In this document: in pieces, positions 11,884-22,870 of the stretch
Layout of the letters: the number at the start of each line of letters is the position of its first letter
Position numbering within the stretch: the first letter of the stretch is position 1
NCBI GenBank assembly: GCA_902523635.1
Contig: CABZAE010000003.1
Coordinates: 1-64,000, forward strand
DNA: 64,000 bases
Reading direction: 5' to 3'
Source: an uncultured Bacteroidota bacterium
GTDB taxonomy: Bacteria > Bacteroidota > Bacteroidia > Flavobacteriales > Flavobacteriaceae
The notes under the pieces: generated by a model
Database searches by the model: none
What the model saw: only the letters and a program-made list of their open reading frames with translations
Told to the model about the DNA's origin: nothing
Position numbers and translations under genes: made by a program

Positions 11884-12336
11884 ATGAATTTAAGTGATTT
11901 AAAACCAAATAAAGGTTCTATTTCTAGACCAAAAAAAAGGTTGGGAAGAGGACAAGGTTCTGGAAAGGGTGGTACTGCCACAAGAGGTCACAAGGGTGCC
12001 AAATCGAGATCAGGTTATTCCAAGAAATTAGGCTTTGAAGGTGGTCAAATGCCATTGCAAAGAAGAATACCAAAATTTGGTTTTAAAAATATTAATAGAG
12101 TAGAGTATCAACCTGTTAATTTAGGTAAGATTCAGGAATTATTTGATAACAAAAAAATTAAAAAAGTTGTTGGTCTTAACTCATTTATTGAAAACGGGTT
12201 TGCAAATAAGACTGACCTGATTAAAGTACTAGGAAATGGGAAATTGACTGTTCCACTAAAAATCTCCGCTCACAAGTTTTCAAAATCAGCCCAAAAAGCT
12301 ATTGAGAAAGCTGGAGGTGAAGTAATTACTATTTAA
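11884..12336 (+). CDS. rplO: 50S ribosomal protein L15
   Basis: 150 aa; RLGRGQGSGKGGTATRGHKGAKSRSGY. Confidence 0.98.
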   Translation: MNLSDLKPNKGSISRPKKRLGRGQGSGKGGTATRGHKGAKSRSGYSKKLGFEGGQMPLQRRIPKFGFKNINRVEYQPVNLGKIQELFDNKKIKKVVGLNSFIENGFANKTDLIKVLGNGKLTVPLKISAHKFSKSAQKAIEKAGGEVITI

Positions 12337-12337
12337 T

Positions 12338-13684
12338 ATGGGAAAATTTATAGATACACTTTACAGCATATGGAAAATTGAGGAACTAAGAAATAGGATT
12401 TTAATAACCTTGTTTTTCATTGCAATTTACAGACTTGGTGCACAAGTTGTTCTCCCTGGAATTGATTCAGTCCAGCTCGGAGAACTTTCTAGTAGGACCG
12501 AAGGTGGAGGACTATTAGGTATTTTAAATGCCTTCACTGGAGGGGCCTTTGCAAATGCATCTGTATTTGCTCTTGGTATAATGCCATACATATCCGCATC
12601 AATTGTAGTTCAGCTGATGGGTATAGCAGTCCCTTATCTACAAAAACTTCAAAAGGAGGGTGAAAGTGGTAGGAAAACTATAAATCAGATAACACGTTGG
12701 TTAACTATTTTAATTTGTGTTGTACAAGCTCCAGCTTATTTGTACAGCCTTGGTGCACTCGGTGTTCCTGAAAGCGCATTTATCATGGGTAAAGGTGTGG
12801 GCTTTATTGTACCCTCCGTAATTATTCTTGTAACTGGCTGTGTTTTTGCTATGTGGCTTGGTGAAAAAATCACGGACAGAGGAATTGGAAATGGTATATC
12901 ACTATTAATAACTGTAGGAATAATCGCATCTCTTCCACAATCATTCGTTCAGGAATTTACATCTCGTGTTTTTGAAAGTAATGGGGGTTTAATTTTAATT
13001 TTGATTGAGTTGGTTGTTTGGGTTATTGTGATTGGGTTGTGTGTTCTTTTAGTATTGGCGGTTAGGCAGATACCAGTTCAGTACGCAAGAAGGACCAGGT
13101 CTGGAAGTCTAGATAGAAATCAAGCGTCTAGTAGACAGTATATTCCATTGAGATTAAATGCTTCTGGTGTGATGCCGATAATTTTTGCTCAAGCTATTAT
13201 GTTTGCTCCAGCTTACTTGGGTCAACTTTTAGGTGATTCAAATGTTGGTCTTTGGATGCAAGCATCTTTTAGTGATATGTTTGGTTTGTGGTATAATATT
13301 TTATTTGGTTTACTTATCGTTGGCTTTACATTCTTTTATACTGCGATCACAGTACCAACCAACAAGATGTCTGATGATTTAAAGAGAAGTGGTGGATTTG
13401 TTCCTGGAATTCGACCAGGATCAGAAACCTCTGAGTTTTTGGATAAGATAATGTCATTAATCACATTTCCAGGTTCTTTATTTTTGGCTGCTCTTTCAGT
13501 TTTACCAGCTATAGTTGTGCAAATAATGGGAATGCAACAAGGGTGGGCATTATTTTATGGCGGAACATCTTTATTAATAATGGTCGGAGTAGCAATTGAT
13601 ACAATACAGCAGATAAACGCTTATTTGCTAAATAGACATTATGATGGACTAATGAAGACAGGTAAAAACAGAAAATTAGCTTAA
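12338..13684 (+). CDS. secY: Preprotein translocase subunit SecY
   Basis: 448 aa, ten hydrophobic segments, GIMPYISASIVVQL, DRGIGNGISLLI. Confidence 0.98.
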   Translation: MGKFIDTLYSIWKIEELRNRILITLFFIAIYRLGAQVVLPGIDSVQLGELSSRTEGGGLLGILNAFTGGAFANASVFALGIMPYISASIVVQLMGIAVPYLQKLQKEGESGRKTINQITRWLTILICVVQAPAYLYSLGALGVPESAFIMGKGVGFIVPSVIILVTGCVFAMWLGEKITDRGIGNGISLLITVGIIASLPQSFVQEFTSRVFESNGGLILILIELVVWVIVIGLCVLLVLAVRQIPVQYARRTRSGSLDRNQASSRQYIPLRLNASGVMPIIFAQAIMFAPAYLGQLLGDSNVGLWMQASFSDMFGLWYNILFGLLIVGFTFFYTAITVPTNKMSDDLKRSGGFVPGIRPGSETSEFLDKIMSLITFPGSLFLAALSVLPAIVVQIMGMQQGWALFYGGTSLLIMVGVAIDTIQQINAYLLNRHYDGLMKTGKNRKLA

Positions 13685-13687
13685 TTT

Positions 13688-13903
13688 ATGGCAAAACAAG
13701 AGGCTATAGAACAAGATGGTACTATAATAGAAGCGCTCTCAAACGCAATGTTTAGAGTTGAGCTAGAAAATGGACATGTAGTAACTGCCCATATTTCAGG
13801 TAAAATGAGAATGCATTATATTAAATTACTTCCAGGAGACAAGGTAAAATTGGAAATGAGTCCTTATGATTTAACTAAAGCGAGAATAACATATAGACAT
13901 TAA
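13688..13903 (+). CDS. infA: Translation initiation factor IF-1
   Basis: 71 aa; [41 protein letters not shown]. Confidence 0.98.
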   Translation: MAKQEAIEQDGTIIEALSNAMFRVELENGHVVTAHISGKMRMHYIKLLPGDKVKLEMSPYDLTKARITYRH

Positions 13904-13907
13904 AAAA

Positions 13908-14024
13908 ATGAAAGTTAGAGCATCAGTAAAAAAAAGAAGCCCAGAATGTAAAATTGTTCGAAGAAAGGGTAGATTGTATGTAATTAACAAAAAGAATCCA
14001 AGATTTAAACAAAGACAAGGATAA
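13908..14024 (+). CDS. rpmJ: 50S ribosomal protein L36, zinc-ligand-less (absent from ORF track)
   Basis: My translation: [38 protein letters not shown]; three of four zinc-ligand positions substituted. Confidence 0.95.
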   Translation: MKVRASVKKRSPECKIVRRKGRLYVINKKNPRFKQRQG

Positions 14025-14029
14025 TTATT

Positions 14030-14404
14030 ATGGCAAGAATATCTGGTATCGATATACCCAAACATAAAAGAGGAGCTATAGCCCTCACATATATTTACGG
14101 AATAGGCCAAAGTAGAGCAAAAACTATTTTGGAATTAGCCAATGTATCATTAGATAAAAAAGTTTCGGAGTGGAACGATGAGGAGACTTCAAAAATTAGA
14201 GAAGTCGTTGGTAAATATACAATTGAAGGGGAACTACGTTCGGAGAATCAAATTAATATTAAAAGATTAATGGATATTGGATGTTACAGAGGAATCAGAC
14301 ACAGAACTGGACTTCCCCTAAGAGGACAAAAAACAAAAAATAATTCTAGAACTAGAAAAGGTAAAAGAAAAACTGTTGCCAACAAGAAAAAAGTAACTAA
14401 ATAA
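14030..14404 (+). CDS. rpsM: 30S ribosomal protein S13
   Basis: 124 aa; [26 protein letters not shown]. Confidence 0.98.
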   Translation: MARISGIDIPKHKRGAIALTYIYGIGQSRAKTILELANVSLDKKVSEWNDEETSKIREVVGKYTIEGELRSENQINIKRLMDIGCYRGIRHRTGLPLRGQKTKNNSRTRKGKRKTVANKKKVTK

Positions 14405-14410
14405 GATTTT

Positions 14411-14794
14411 ATGGCTAAAGTAGTCTCAAAAAAAAGAAAAGTAGTTGTTGATATGTATGGAGAAGTTCATATTAACGCTTCATTTAACAACATTATAATT
14501 ACAATAACTAACAACAAAGGTGAAGTAATATCTTGGTCATCTGCAGGAAAAGTAGGTTTCAGAGGATCAAAAAAAAATACACCCTATGCAGCTCAGTTAG
14601 CTGCAGAGGACGCAGTAAAGGTAGCGAATGAGTCTGGTATGAGAAAAGCAAAGGTCTTTGTAAAAGGACCAGGAAATGGTCGAGAATCAGCCATTAGAAC
14701 AATCCATAATAACGGAATCGAGGTAACTGAAATTTTTGATGTAACCCCCCAACCGCATAATGGATGTAGACCACCTAAAAGAAGAAGAGTTTAA
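14411..14794 (+). CDS. rpsK: 30S ribosomal protein S11
   Basis: 127 aa; [36 protein letters not shown]. Confidence 0.98.
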   Translation: MAKVVSKKRKVVVDMYGEVHINASFNNIIITITNNKGEVISWSSAGKVGFRGSKKNTPYAAQLAAEDAVKVANESGMRKAKVFVKGPGNGRESAIRTIHNNGIEVTEIFDVTPQPHNGCRPPKRRRV

Positions 14795-14849
14795 TTTATA
14801 AAAATTTTTGTCGAAGGATAGACCTTAATTCACAAATAAAATAAATAAT

Positions 14850-15455
14850 ATGGCAAGATATACAGGTCCTAAAACCAAAATAGCGAGAAAATTCGGTGAA
14901 TCCATTTTTGGAGAGGACAAGTCTTTTGAAAAAAAGAAGTACCCCCCTGGTCAACACGGAAATAACAGAAGAAGAGGAAAAAAATCGGAGTATGCTATTC
15001 AGCTAATGGAAAAGCAGAAGGCTAAATATACCTATGGCATTCTAGAACGACAATTTAGAAATATTTTTGAAAAAGCAAATAGAAGCAAAGGAGTTACTGG
15101 AGAAGCTTTGTTACAGTTGTGTGAATCTAGGTTAGATAATTTAGTGTTTCGTCTAGGCATTGCCTCAACTCGTAGAGGAGCCAGACAGTTAGTTAGCCAC
15201 AGACACATAACAGTAGATGGAGAAATTTGTAATATTCCTTCCAGAACAATAAAGGTAGGTGAAAAAATTGGTGTAAGGGAAAAATCAAAATCCATCAACT
15301 ACATTGAAGACTCTCTTTCTAATTCCTCTTCCGTTTATGAGTGGATAAGTTGGAATTCTGATCTAATGGAAGGAACATTAGTAAATATCCCAGAAAGAGA
15401 TCAAATTCCTGAAAATATTAAAGAACAATTAATCGTCGAACTATATTCGAAATAA
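14850..15455 (+). CDS. rpsD: 30S ribosomal protein S4
   Basis: 201 aa; [48 protein letters not shown]. Confidence 0.98.
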   Translation: MARYTGPKTKIARKFGESIFGEDKSFEKKKYPPGQHGNNRRRGKKSEYAIQLMEKQKAKYTYGILERQFRNIFEKANRSKGVTGEALLQLCESRLDNLVFRLGIASTRRGARQLVSHRHITVDGEICNIPSRTIKVGEKIGVREKSKSINYIEDSLSNSSSVYEWISWNSDLMEGTLVNIPERDQIPENIKEQLIVELYSK

Positions 15456-15465
15456 ATAATAAATT

Positions 15466-16458
15466 ATGGCAGTATTCAATTTTCAAAAACCTGATAAAGT
15501 AATAATGATAGATTCCTCTGAATTTGAGGGAAAGTTTGAGTTTCGTCCCCTTGAACCTGGGTATGGATTAACTATTGGAAACGCATTAAGAAGAGTGCTA
15601 CTATCATCACTTGAAGGGTTCGCATTTACATCAGTTAGAATAGACAAAATTGATCATGAGTTTTCATCTTTACCTGGAATTGTCGAAGATGTAACCGAAA
15701 TTGTTTTAAATCTCAAACAAGTTTGTCTAAAAAGACAAATCGAAACAGTAGAAAATGAAACTGTAAATATTTCAATTTCAGGTCAAGATCAAATATCAGC
15801 GGGTGACTTGCAAAAATTTATATCAAGTTTTCAGGTATTGAATCCTGATTTGATAATTTGCAATCTTGAAAAAAATGTAAGTTTTGATATTGAATTGACA
15901 ATTGAAAAGGGAAGAGGTTATGTTCCAGCTGAGGAAAATAAAAAACCATCAGCTCCAATAGGAACTATATTTATGGATTCTATTTTTACACCCATTAAAA
16001 ATGTAAAATATTCAATTGAGAATTTTAGGGTAGAACAGAAGACAGATTATGAAAAATTGATTTTTGAAATTGTTTCAGACGGATCAATCCACCCTAAAGA
16101 CGCATTAACCGAAGGTGCAAAAACATTGATTCATCACTTCATGCTGTTCTCTGATGAAAGAATAACCTTGGAAGCTGACGAAATAGCCCAAACAGAAACC
16201 TATGATGAAGAATCGCTGCACATGAGACAGCTCTTAAAAACACGATTGGTAGATATGGATCTATCTGTTAGAGCCTTAAATTGTTTGAAAGCTGCAGAGG
16301 TCGAGACTCTTGGTGATCTTGTCTCATTTAATAAGACTGATTTAATGAAGTTTAGGAACTTTGGTAAAAAGTCTCTTACAGAATTAGAGGAGTTGGTTAT
16401 AATTAAAGGTCTTAATTTTGGAATGGATCTGTCAAAATATAAGTTAGATAAAGATTAA
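15466..16458 (+). CDS. rpoA: DNA-directed RNA polymerase subunit alpha
   Basis: 330 aa; [34 protein letters not shown]. Confidence 0.98.
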   Translation: MAVFNFQKPDKVIMIDSSEFEGKFEFRPLEPGYGLTIGNALRRVLLSSLEGFAFTSVRIDKIDHEFSSLPGIVEDVTEIVLNLKQVCLKRQIETVENETVNISISGQDQISAGDLQKFISSFQVLNPDLIICNLEKNVSFDIELTIEKGRGYVPAEENKKPSAPIGTIFMDSIFTPIKNVKYSIENFRVEQKTDYEKLIFEIVSDGSIHPKDALTEGAKTLIHHFMLFSDERITLEADEIAQTETYDEESLHMRQLLKTRLVDMDLSVRALNCLKAAEVETLGDLVSFNKTDLMKFRNFGKKSLTELEELVIIKGLNFGMDLSKYKLDKD

Positions 16459-16467
16459 CCTTAAGAC

Positions 16468-17115
16468 ATGAAACACGGAAAAAAAATAGCTCGCTTAGGA
16501 AGAAAAACTGCTCACAGAAAGTATATGCTTGCGAATATGGCATCTTCTCTCATTGAGCATAAATCTATTAATACTACCGTGACTAAAGCAAAAGCACTCA
16601 AGAGATACATTGAACCATTGGTTACAAAATCAAAAAATGATTCAACACACAACCGTAGAATTGTTTTTAGATCCCTAAGAAATAAATATGCTGTTACAGA
16701 ACTTTTCAGAAATATTTCTCAAAAAATTGGTGATCGACCTGGTGGCTACACCAGAGTAATAAAACTCGGTAACCGTCTGGGAGATAATGCCAGTATGGCA
16801 TTGATTGAATTCGTCGATTATAATTCAATTTACAACCCAAACTCAGATTCTAGCAAAAAGAAGAGAAGAAGAAGAAAGAAAGCTTCAAAAACTGAAACTT
16901 CAGCTGTTGAGGAAGCTCCAGCTGTTGAGGAAGCTCCAGCTGTTGAGGAAGCTCCAGTTGTTGAAGAAGCTCCAGTTGTTGAGGAAGCTCCAGCTGTTGA
17001 GGAAGCTCCATCTGTTGATATTGATAACAATGAATCTGATGTTAATGATTCCAGCGAGGGGTCTATTGAGAATAATCAGTCTGGGGACGATACCACTAAA
17101 AAAAACAATAATTAA
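16468..17115 (+). CDS. rplQ: 50S ribosomal protein L17 with repetitive acidic C-terminal tail
   Basis: [34 protein letters not shown]...; C-terminal VEEAPA repeats. Confidence 0.97.
   Translation: MKHGKKIARLGRKTAHRKYMLANMASSLIEHKSINTTVTKAKALKRYIEPLVTKSKNDSTHNRRIVFRSLRNKYAVTELFRNISQKIGDRPGGYTRVIKLGNRLGDNASMALIEFVDYNSIYNPNSDSSKKKRRRRKKASKTETSAVEEAPAVEEAPAVEEAPVVEEAPVVEEAPAVEEAPSVDIDNNESDVNDSSEGSIENNQSGDDTTKKNNN
16903..17010 (+). repeat. Six tandem 18-bp units (gctgttgaggaagctcca and near variants) encoding (A/V)VEEAP in rplQ
   Basis: Units read at 16903, 16921, 16939, 16957, 16975 and 16993. Confidence 0.95.
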
Positions 17116-17160
17116 AATTAATTTTTCCTCTTCATCGACTCGACAACTATTTTTCCTGAT

Positions 17161-17207
17161 TTTAATAAAATCATCTTAGAATAATCAAGATTTTTGATTT
17201 TATTAAA
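17161..17207. repeat. Inverted repeat downstream of rplQ (possible terminator or structured 3' end)
   Basis: TTTAATAAAATCA (17161-17173) is the exact reverse complement of TGATTTTATTAAA (17195-17207), with an inner TCTT/AAGA arm; no long T-tract follows. Confidence 0.6.
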
Positions 17208-17292
17208 GCAATGAACAATTCTTAATAAAATTGAATTAATCTTATCAGCTTTTTCAATTTTGTTTGCTTTTTTGTAGTAATTTTATGTTTAA

Positions 17293-18396
17293 ATGAATGT
17301 GAGAGGCAAAGCACTAATATTATTACAGGACGGAACAGTTTTTTTTGGAAAATCCCTGGGAGTTAGTGGAACTGCATTTGGAGAGTTGTGTTTTAATACA
17401 GGAATGACTGGATATCAAGAGATTTTCACAGACCCATCATATTATGGCCAACTTATGGTCACAACCAATGCACATATCGGAAATTATGGTACAAATAGTG
17501 ATGAGATTGAGTCCGATAGTCCCAAAATTGCTGGTTTAATATGTAAAAATTTTAATCAAAAATTTTCAAGACCTAAAGCAGACAGTTCATTACAAGATTT
17601 TTTTAAAAAACATAAACTTGTCTCTATCTCAGATGTGGATACCAGAGCATTGGTATCATATATAAGAGATAACGGGGCTATGAATGCTGTAATTACTACT
17701 TACCCAGATAAGCTTGATGAATTGAAAAAAAAGCTCAGTGATCAACCTAAAATGGAGGGATTAGAATTGGCATCTAAAGTTTCAACTAAAAAACCATATT
17801 TTTTTGGTAATCCAGATTCTAAATTCAAGGTCTCAGCTTTAGATCTCGGAATCAAAAGAAATATTTTAAGAAACTTATCCAAAAGAGATGTTTATATAAA
17901 AGTTTTTCCGCACAACTCTTCTTTCAAGGAAATGTCTGAATGGAATCCTGATGGATTTTTCATTTCTAATGGACCTGGTGATCCAGAGCCCTTAGAATCT
18001 GCCATTCAAACTGCGAAGAATATAATTAAAACTAAATCACCTTTGTTTGGTATATGTTTAGGACATCAAGTAATTGCACTAGCTATGGGTATTTCAACAT
18101 ATAAAATGCATAATGGTCACCGCGGTATAAATCACCCTGTCATAAATTTAAAAACCGGTAAAGGTGAAATATCTTCACAAAATCATGGTTTTGCGATTAA
18201 TCGAGAAGAAACTGAGTCACATTCCGATGTGGAAATCACACACGTTCATTTAAATGATAATACAATTGCTGGCATTAGTATAAAAAACAGTAATTGTTTC
18301 TCTGTCCAGTATCATCCTGAGGCAAGTCCAGGTCCACATGATTCTAATTATCTTTTTGATGAATTTGTTCAAATGATAATTGATAACAAAAAATAA
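17293..18396 (+). CDS. carA: Carbamoyl-phosphate synthase small subunit
   Basis: 367 aa; [47 protein letters not shown]. Confidence 0.98.
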   Translation: MNVRGKALILLQDGTVFFGKSLGVSGTAFGELCFNTGMTGYQEIFTDPSYYGQLMVTTNAHIGNYGTNSDEIESDSPKIAGLICKNFNQKFSRPKADSSLQDFFKKHKLVSISDVDTRALVSYIRDNGAMNAVITTYPDKLDELKKKLSDQPKMEGLELASKVSTKKPYFFGNPDSKFKVSALDLGIKRNILRNLSKRDVYIKVFPHNSSFKEMSEWNPDGFFISNGPGDPEPLESAIQTAKNIIKTKSPLFGICLGHQVIALAMGISTYKMHNGHRGINHPVINLKTGKGEISSQNHGFAINREETESHSDVEITHVHLNDNTIAGISIKNSNCFSVQYHPEASPGPHDSNYLFDEFVQMIIDNKK

Positions 18397-19688
18397 TGAG
18401 TAAGATTAGTGAAATTTTTGCTAGGCAAATTTTTGACTCAAGAGGAAACCCCACTGTTGAGGTTGATGTAACAACACAAGATGGTGCTTTTGGAAGAGCA
18501 GCTGTACCCTCTGGTGCATCAACTGGTGAACATGAAGCTGTTGAATTAAGAGATGGAGGAAAAAAATTCATGGGTAAAGGAGTCTTGAAAGCTGTAAGAA
18601 ATGTAAATGAGATAATCTCTAAATCCCTTATTGGAAAATCTATTTTTAAACAATCTGAAATAGATAATTTAATGATTGAAATTGATGCTACCCATAATAA
18701 AGCTAATCTTGGAGCTAATTCTATTCTAGGAGTTTCTTTAGCTGTTGCAAAAGCAGCAAGTAATCAAAAAAAAGTTCCACTTTACAATTATGTTTCTGGC
18801 GGAGCTGGTAAAACATTACCAGTCCCTATGATGAATATAATTAATGGAGGATCACATTCGGATGCACCGATTGCCTTTCAAGAATTTATGATAGTTCCTG
18901 TAATTGCCGAATCATTTAGTCATGCAATGCAAATTGGAACCGAAATATTTCATAATCTCAAAAAAATATTAAATGATCGAGGACTTTCAACTTCTGTCGG
19001 AGATGAGGGTGGTTTTGCTCCCAAGCTCAGTGGAACTGAGGATGCCTTAGAAACGATCATCCATTCAATTGAAAAATCTGGATACAGGTCTGGTAATGAT
19101 GTTATGATCGCCTTAGATTGTGCTTCATCTGAATTTTTTAATAAAGGAATATATGATTACTCGATTTTTGAGGGTTCTAATGGGAAAAAATTAAATTCAA
19201 ATGAACAAGCAGACTACTTGTCACAATTATCAAAAAATTATCCGATCATATCGATTGAAGATGGAATGGATGAAAACGATTGGCATGGGTGGAGTTATTT
19301 AACAAAGGTTTGTGGGAAAAGAGTACAATTGGTCGGTGATGACTTATTTGTTACAAACTCTGACCGATTAAAAAAAGGGATCAAAGAAAAAGTTGGAAAC
19401 TCAATTTTAATCAAAGTTAACCAGATTGGAACTCTTACTGAAACAATAGATGCAGTAAAAATCGCAAAAGATGCTGGCTACACAACCGTAATGTCTCACC
19501 GATCAGGTGAAACAGAGGATAGTACAATAGCAGATCTCGCTGTCGCATTGTCAACTGGCCAAATTAAGACTGGTTCAGCATCCAGAAGTGACAGAATGGC
19601 TAAATATAACCAACTAATCCGGATTGAAGAGGCTTTGGGTAGTGATGCAATTTATCCTCAAAAAGATGCTTTCAATATAATATTTTAG
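18396..19688 (+). CDS. eno: Enolase
   Basis: 430 aa; [45 protein letters not shown]. Confidence 0.99.
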   Translation: MSKISEIFARQIFDSRGNPTVEVDVTTQDGAFGRAAVPSGASTGEHEAVELRDGGKKFMGKGVLKAVRNVNEIISKSLIGKSIFKQSEIDNLMIEIDATHNKANLGANSILGVSLAVAKAASNQKKVPLYNYVSGGAGKTLPVPMMNIINGGSHSDAPIAFQEFMIVPVIAESFSHAMQIGTEIFHNLKKILNDRGLSTSVGDEGGFAPKLSGTEDALETIIHSIEKSGYRSGNDVMIALDCASSEFFNKGIYDYSIFEGSNGKKLNSNEQADYLSQLSKNYPIISIEDGMDENDWHGWSYLTKVCGKRVQLVGDDLFVTNSDRLKKGIKEKVGNSILIKVNQIGTLTETIDAVKIAKDAGYTTVMSHRSGETEDSTIADLAVALSTGQIKTGSASRSDRMAKYNQLIRIEEALGSDAIYPQKDAFNIIF

Positions 19689-19722
19689 TTATACTTTTTT
19701 TCTTTAATTTTATAACTTACAT

Positions 19723-21024
19723 ATGTCTAAAAAAGTTAATCTTAAAATAAAAGATAAAGAGATTGATCTCGACCTAATTGAGGGATCTGAAAATGAATTA
19801 GCAATCGATATTAGTAAGTTGAGGGCAAACTCTAATTTGATTACAATTGATCCTGGATATAAAAATACTGGTTCTTGTAAAAGTGGAATAACTTTTTTAA
19901 ATGGAGAGAAAGGGGTTTTAAGGTACAGAGGCTATTCAATCGAGGAGCTTGCTCAAAAAGCCAGCTTTTTAGAAGTAGCTTTTTTATTAATTTATGGTGA
20001 GTTGCCAAACAAAAAACAGCTAAGCCAACTTCTTACAGATATTCAAAATAATTCAATAATTGATGAAGATGTAAAAAGGATTTTGGAGACATTTCCAAAA
20101 TCAGCTCATCCAATGGGTATTTTATCCTCTTTGACAAGTGCATTAATCGCGTTTAAACCTGAGAAAAAAATAAGTTTAAACAATAATGATAAAAGTGAGG
20201 AGGATTATATGTATTCAAATATTGTTCAGTTACTGGCTAAGATTCCTATGTTAGTTGCTTGGGTTCATAGACGTAGACGTGGTCTTGCACTAAAATATGG
20301 TAACTATAATTTGGGCTACGTTGAAAATATTACAAAAATGATGTTTCAGCTACCCAATCAAGAATACATTGAAAATAAGGTGATTGTTGATGCCATGAAT
20401 AAGCTTTTAATTTTACATGCAGATCACGAGCAAAATTGCTCAACATCAACTGTTCGAATTGTTGGCTCATCAGAGGCAAGTTTATTTGCTTCCGTCTCTG
20501 CAGGTATTTCCGCTCTATGGGGCAGATTACATGGTGGAGCTAACGAAGCGGTTTTACAAATGTTGGAAGCTATCCGAAGAGATGGTGGTGACACAAAAAA
20601 ATTTATGTCTAAGGCAAAAGATAAATCTGATCCATTCAGATTAATGGGGTTTGGTCATAGAGTATATAAAAACTTTGATCCTAGAGCAAAAATTATTAAA
20701 GTTGCTGCTGATAAAGTTTTGAATGATTTAGGGATAAATGACCCAATTTTAGATATTGCAAAAAGTTTGGAGCACGAGGCATTAAATGACCAGTATTTCA
20801 TAGATAGAAAGCTGTATCCTAACGTAGATTTCTATTCAGGAATAATTTATAAGGCTTTAGACATTCCAACTGAAATGTTTACAGTAATGTTCGCACTTGG
20901 TAGATTACCTGGTTGGGTAGCGCATTGGAGAGAAATGAGGATGAATAAAGAACCAATTGGAAGACCTAGACAAGTTTATACAGGAGAAGTATCAAGAGAC
21001 TTTAAAGAAATCAATTTGCGTTAA
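19723..21024 (+). CDS. gltA: Citrate synthase
   Basis: 433 aa; LRYRGYSIEELA, LHADHEQNCSTSTVR, LMGFGHRVYKNFDPRA. Confidence 0.98.
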   Translation: MSKKVNLKIKDKEIDLDLIEGSENELAIDISKLRANSNLITIDPGYKNTGSCKSGITFLNGEKGVLRYRGYSIEELAQKASFLEVAFLLIYGELPNKKQLSQLLTDIQNNSIIDEDVKRILETFPKSAHPMGILSSLTSALIAFKPEKKISLNNNDKSEEDYMYSNIVQLLAKIPMLVAWVHRRRRGLALKYGNYNLGYVENITKMMFQLPNQEYIENKVIVDAMNKLLILHADHEQNCSTSTVRIVGSSEASLFASVSAGISALWGRLHGGANEAVLQMLEAIRRDGGDTKKFMSKAKDKSDPFRLMGFGHRVYKNFDPRAKIIKVAADKVLNDLGINDPILDIAKSLEHEALNDQYFIDRKLYPNVDFYSGIIYKALDIPTEMFTVMFALGRLPGWVAHWREMRMNKEPIGRPRQVYTGEVSRDFKEINLR

Positions 21025-21036
21025 ATTACAAATAAA

Positions 21037-21945
21037 ATGGAATTCAATGTTGCTGACGAAACATCTAGTCTTAAATCAGTGATAATTGGAGTTGCAAAGA
21101 ATTCAGGGAAAATTCCCGATTTGATGGATTTATATGATCCAAAATCCGTAAGAAATTTAAAGAATAATAGTTATCCATCTGAGTCTGATCTAAAAAAAGA
21201 GCTGAGCGAATTCATTACGATCCTAAAAAAATATAATGTTACTGTTTACAGACCAAAAGACATTTATGATATAAATCAAATATTTGTTCGTGATGTAGGA
21301 TTCGTGATCGATAATTTTTTTTTCAAGTCTAATATAATACCCAAGAGAGACAAAGAGTATGAGGGTATAATAAACATTATTAAATCTTTTGACAGTGAGT
21401 TAATAGAGCTTCCTGTTGACATTCATATTGAGGGTGGTGATGTAATTAATTTTAATAATTATTTATTTATTGGTTATTACGAAAAAAAAAATTATTCAAA
21501 ACTTTACACCGCCAGAACAAATAAAAATGCAATTGATTTTTTTAAAAAGTTTTTTCCAAAAAAAATAATTAAACCATTTCACTTAAATAAGTCTAACACG
21601 ATCCCTGAAAAAAATGCATTACATCTAGATTGTTGTTTACAAATAGTTGGTCAAGACAACGCAATTATGTGTTCAGAATTATTCACAAATAAAAATGATG
21701 TTGTTTGGTTGAAATCATTTTTTGGAGAAAAAAATATCTTTTTTGCCGATAAAAATGAAATGTCATCAATGTATTGTAATGTTTTATCAATAAATAGAAA
21801 CACAGTGGTTTCACAGCCATCTTTTAAAAGACTAAATAATTGGTTAAAAGATATCGGATATTGTGTTGAAGTTGTTGATTTTAGTGAAGTTTCAAAACTA
21901 GGTGGTTCTTTCCGTTGTTGTTCACTTCCACTAATAAGATATTGA
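21037..21945 (+). CDS. Dimethylarginine dimethylaminohydrolase / amidinotransferase-superfamily protein
   Basis: 302 aa; FVRDVGFVID, DIHIEGGDVI, HLDCCLQIV, C-terminal GGSFRCCSLPLIRY with putative catalytic Cys. Confidence 0.85.
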   Translation: MEFNVADETSSLKSVIIGVAKNSGKIPDLMDLYDPKSVRNLKNNSYPSESDLKKELSEFITILKKYNVTVYRPKDIYDINQIFVRDVGFVIDNFFFKSNIIPKRDKEYEGIINIIKSFDSELIELPVDIHIEGGDVINFNNYLFIGYYEKKNYSKLYTARTNKNAIDFFKKFFPKKIIKPFHLNKSNTIPEKNALHLDCCLQIVGQDNAIMCSELFTNKNDVVWLKSFFGEKNIFFADKNEMSSMYCNVLSINRNTVVSQPSFKRLNNWLKDIGYCVEVVDFSEVSKLGGSFRCCSLPLIRY

Positions 21946-21946
21946 A

Positions 21947-22870
21947 ATGGCAAAGTTTGTAAACTCAATTTTGATGATAAGACCGTTTAATTTCAGATTT
22001 AATTCTGAGACTGCTAAGAATAATTATTTTCAAAAACAAAATATAAGTGCAGTTGAGGAAAATGTTCTAAAAAAATCAATAAACGAATTTGATCAATTGG
22101 TAATCAAGTTAAAAAGTTGTGGGTTTAATGTTCATATTTTTCAGGATGATCATAAAAATGATACACCCGATTCTGTTTTTCCAAACAATTGGATAACATT
22201 CCATGAAAATAAAAAAATCGCAATCTATCCAATGTTTGCTAAAAACAGAAGAATGGAAAGAGATGAAAGAGTAATTAAATTCTTGGAAGCCAAAAATTTA
22301 GTTTTTGAAAGCGTTTATGATTATACTAGTGCTGAAAATGATGGTTTATATTTAGAGGGAACTGGGAGTATGGTTTTAGATCGTTACAATAAAAAAGCTT
22401 ATTGCTCACTTTCAGAAAGGACTAATGAAAATCTTATTATTGAGTTTTGCAATGATTTTAATTACATGCCAATAGTTTTTAATTCATTCCAAACAAGTGG
22501 TAAAAAAAGAAAACCTATTTATCATACTAATGTAATGATGTGTTTAGCCCACAAGTATTGTGTAATTTGCTTAAGTTCAATTGATTGCAAAAAGCAAAAA
22601 GAATTGGTCCGACAAAGTCTTATATATGATAATAAGGAAATCATCGAAATATCCGAAGCTCAACTTAATTTGTTTGCTGGCAATATGATTGAGTTAATTA
22701 ATAATAGTGGAAGTTTTCTTTTCATGAGTCAATCTGCATACACATCACTTACTGAAAATCAAATTCATAAAATATCTAAATATTCAAAAATTATTTATAC
22801 TTCAGTCTCTACAATAGAAAATTGTGGTGGAGGTAGTGTAAGGTGTATGATTGCGGAAATTTTTAATTAG
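21947..22870 (+). CDS. ctlX: CtlX-like arginine-deiminase-superfamily protein (putative citrulline hydrolase)
   Basis: 307 aa; MIRPFNFRFNSETAKNNYFQ, DTPDSVFPNNWITFH, IYHTNVMMC, ENCGGGSVRCMIAEIF. Confidence 0.85.
   Translation: MAKFVNSILMIRPFNFRFNSETAKNNYFQKQNISAVEENVLKKSINEFDQLVIKLKSCGFNVHIFQDDHKNDTPDSVFPNNWITFHENKKIAIYPMFAKNRRMERDERVIKFLEAKNLVFESVYDYTSAENDGLYLEGTGSMVLDRYNKKAYCSLSERTNENLIIEFCNDFNYMPIVFNSFQTSGKKRKPIYHTNVMMCLAHKYCVICLSSIDCKKQKELVRQSLIYDNKEIIEISEAQLNLFAGNMIELINNSGSFLFMSQSAYTSLTENQIHKISKYSKIIYTSVSTIENCGGGSVRCMIAEIFN

Noticed and set aside
16830-17030. Antisense ORF rich in [12 protein letters not shown] (mucin-like)
   Set aside because: Antisense shadow of the same repeat, not an independent gene
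16805-17179. 124-aa + strand ORF with [13 protein letters not shown] repeats
   Set aside because: Out-of-frame shadow of the rplQ 18-bp repeat tract; repeats divisible by 3 keep all frames open
17116-17280. Possible small - strand gene after rplQ (about 50 codons ending ...IVVESMKRKN)
   Set aside because: No plausible start codon in the open stretch and it overlaps the inverted repeat; not enough evidence
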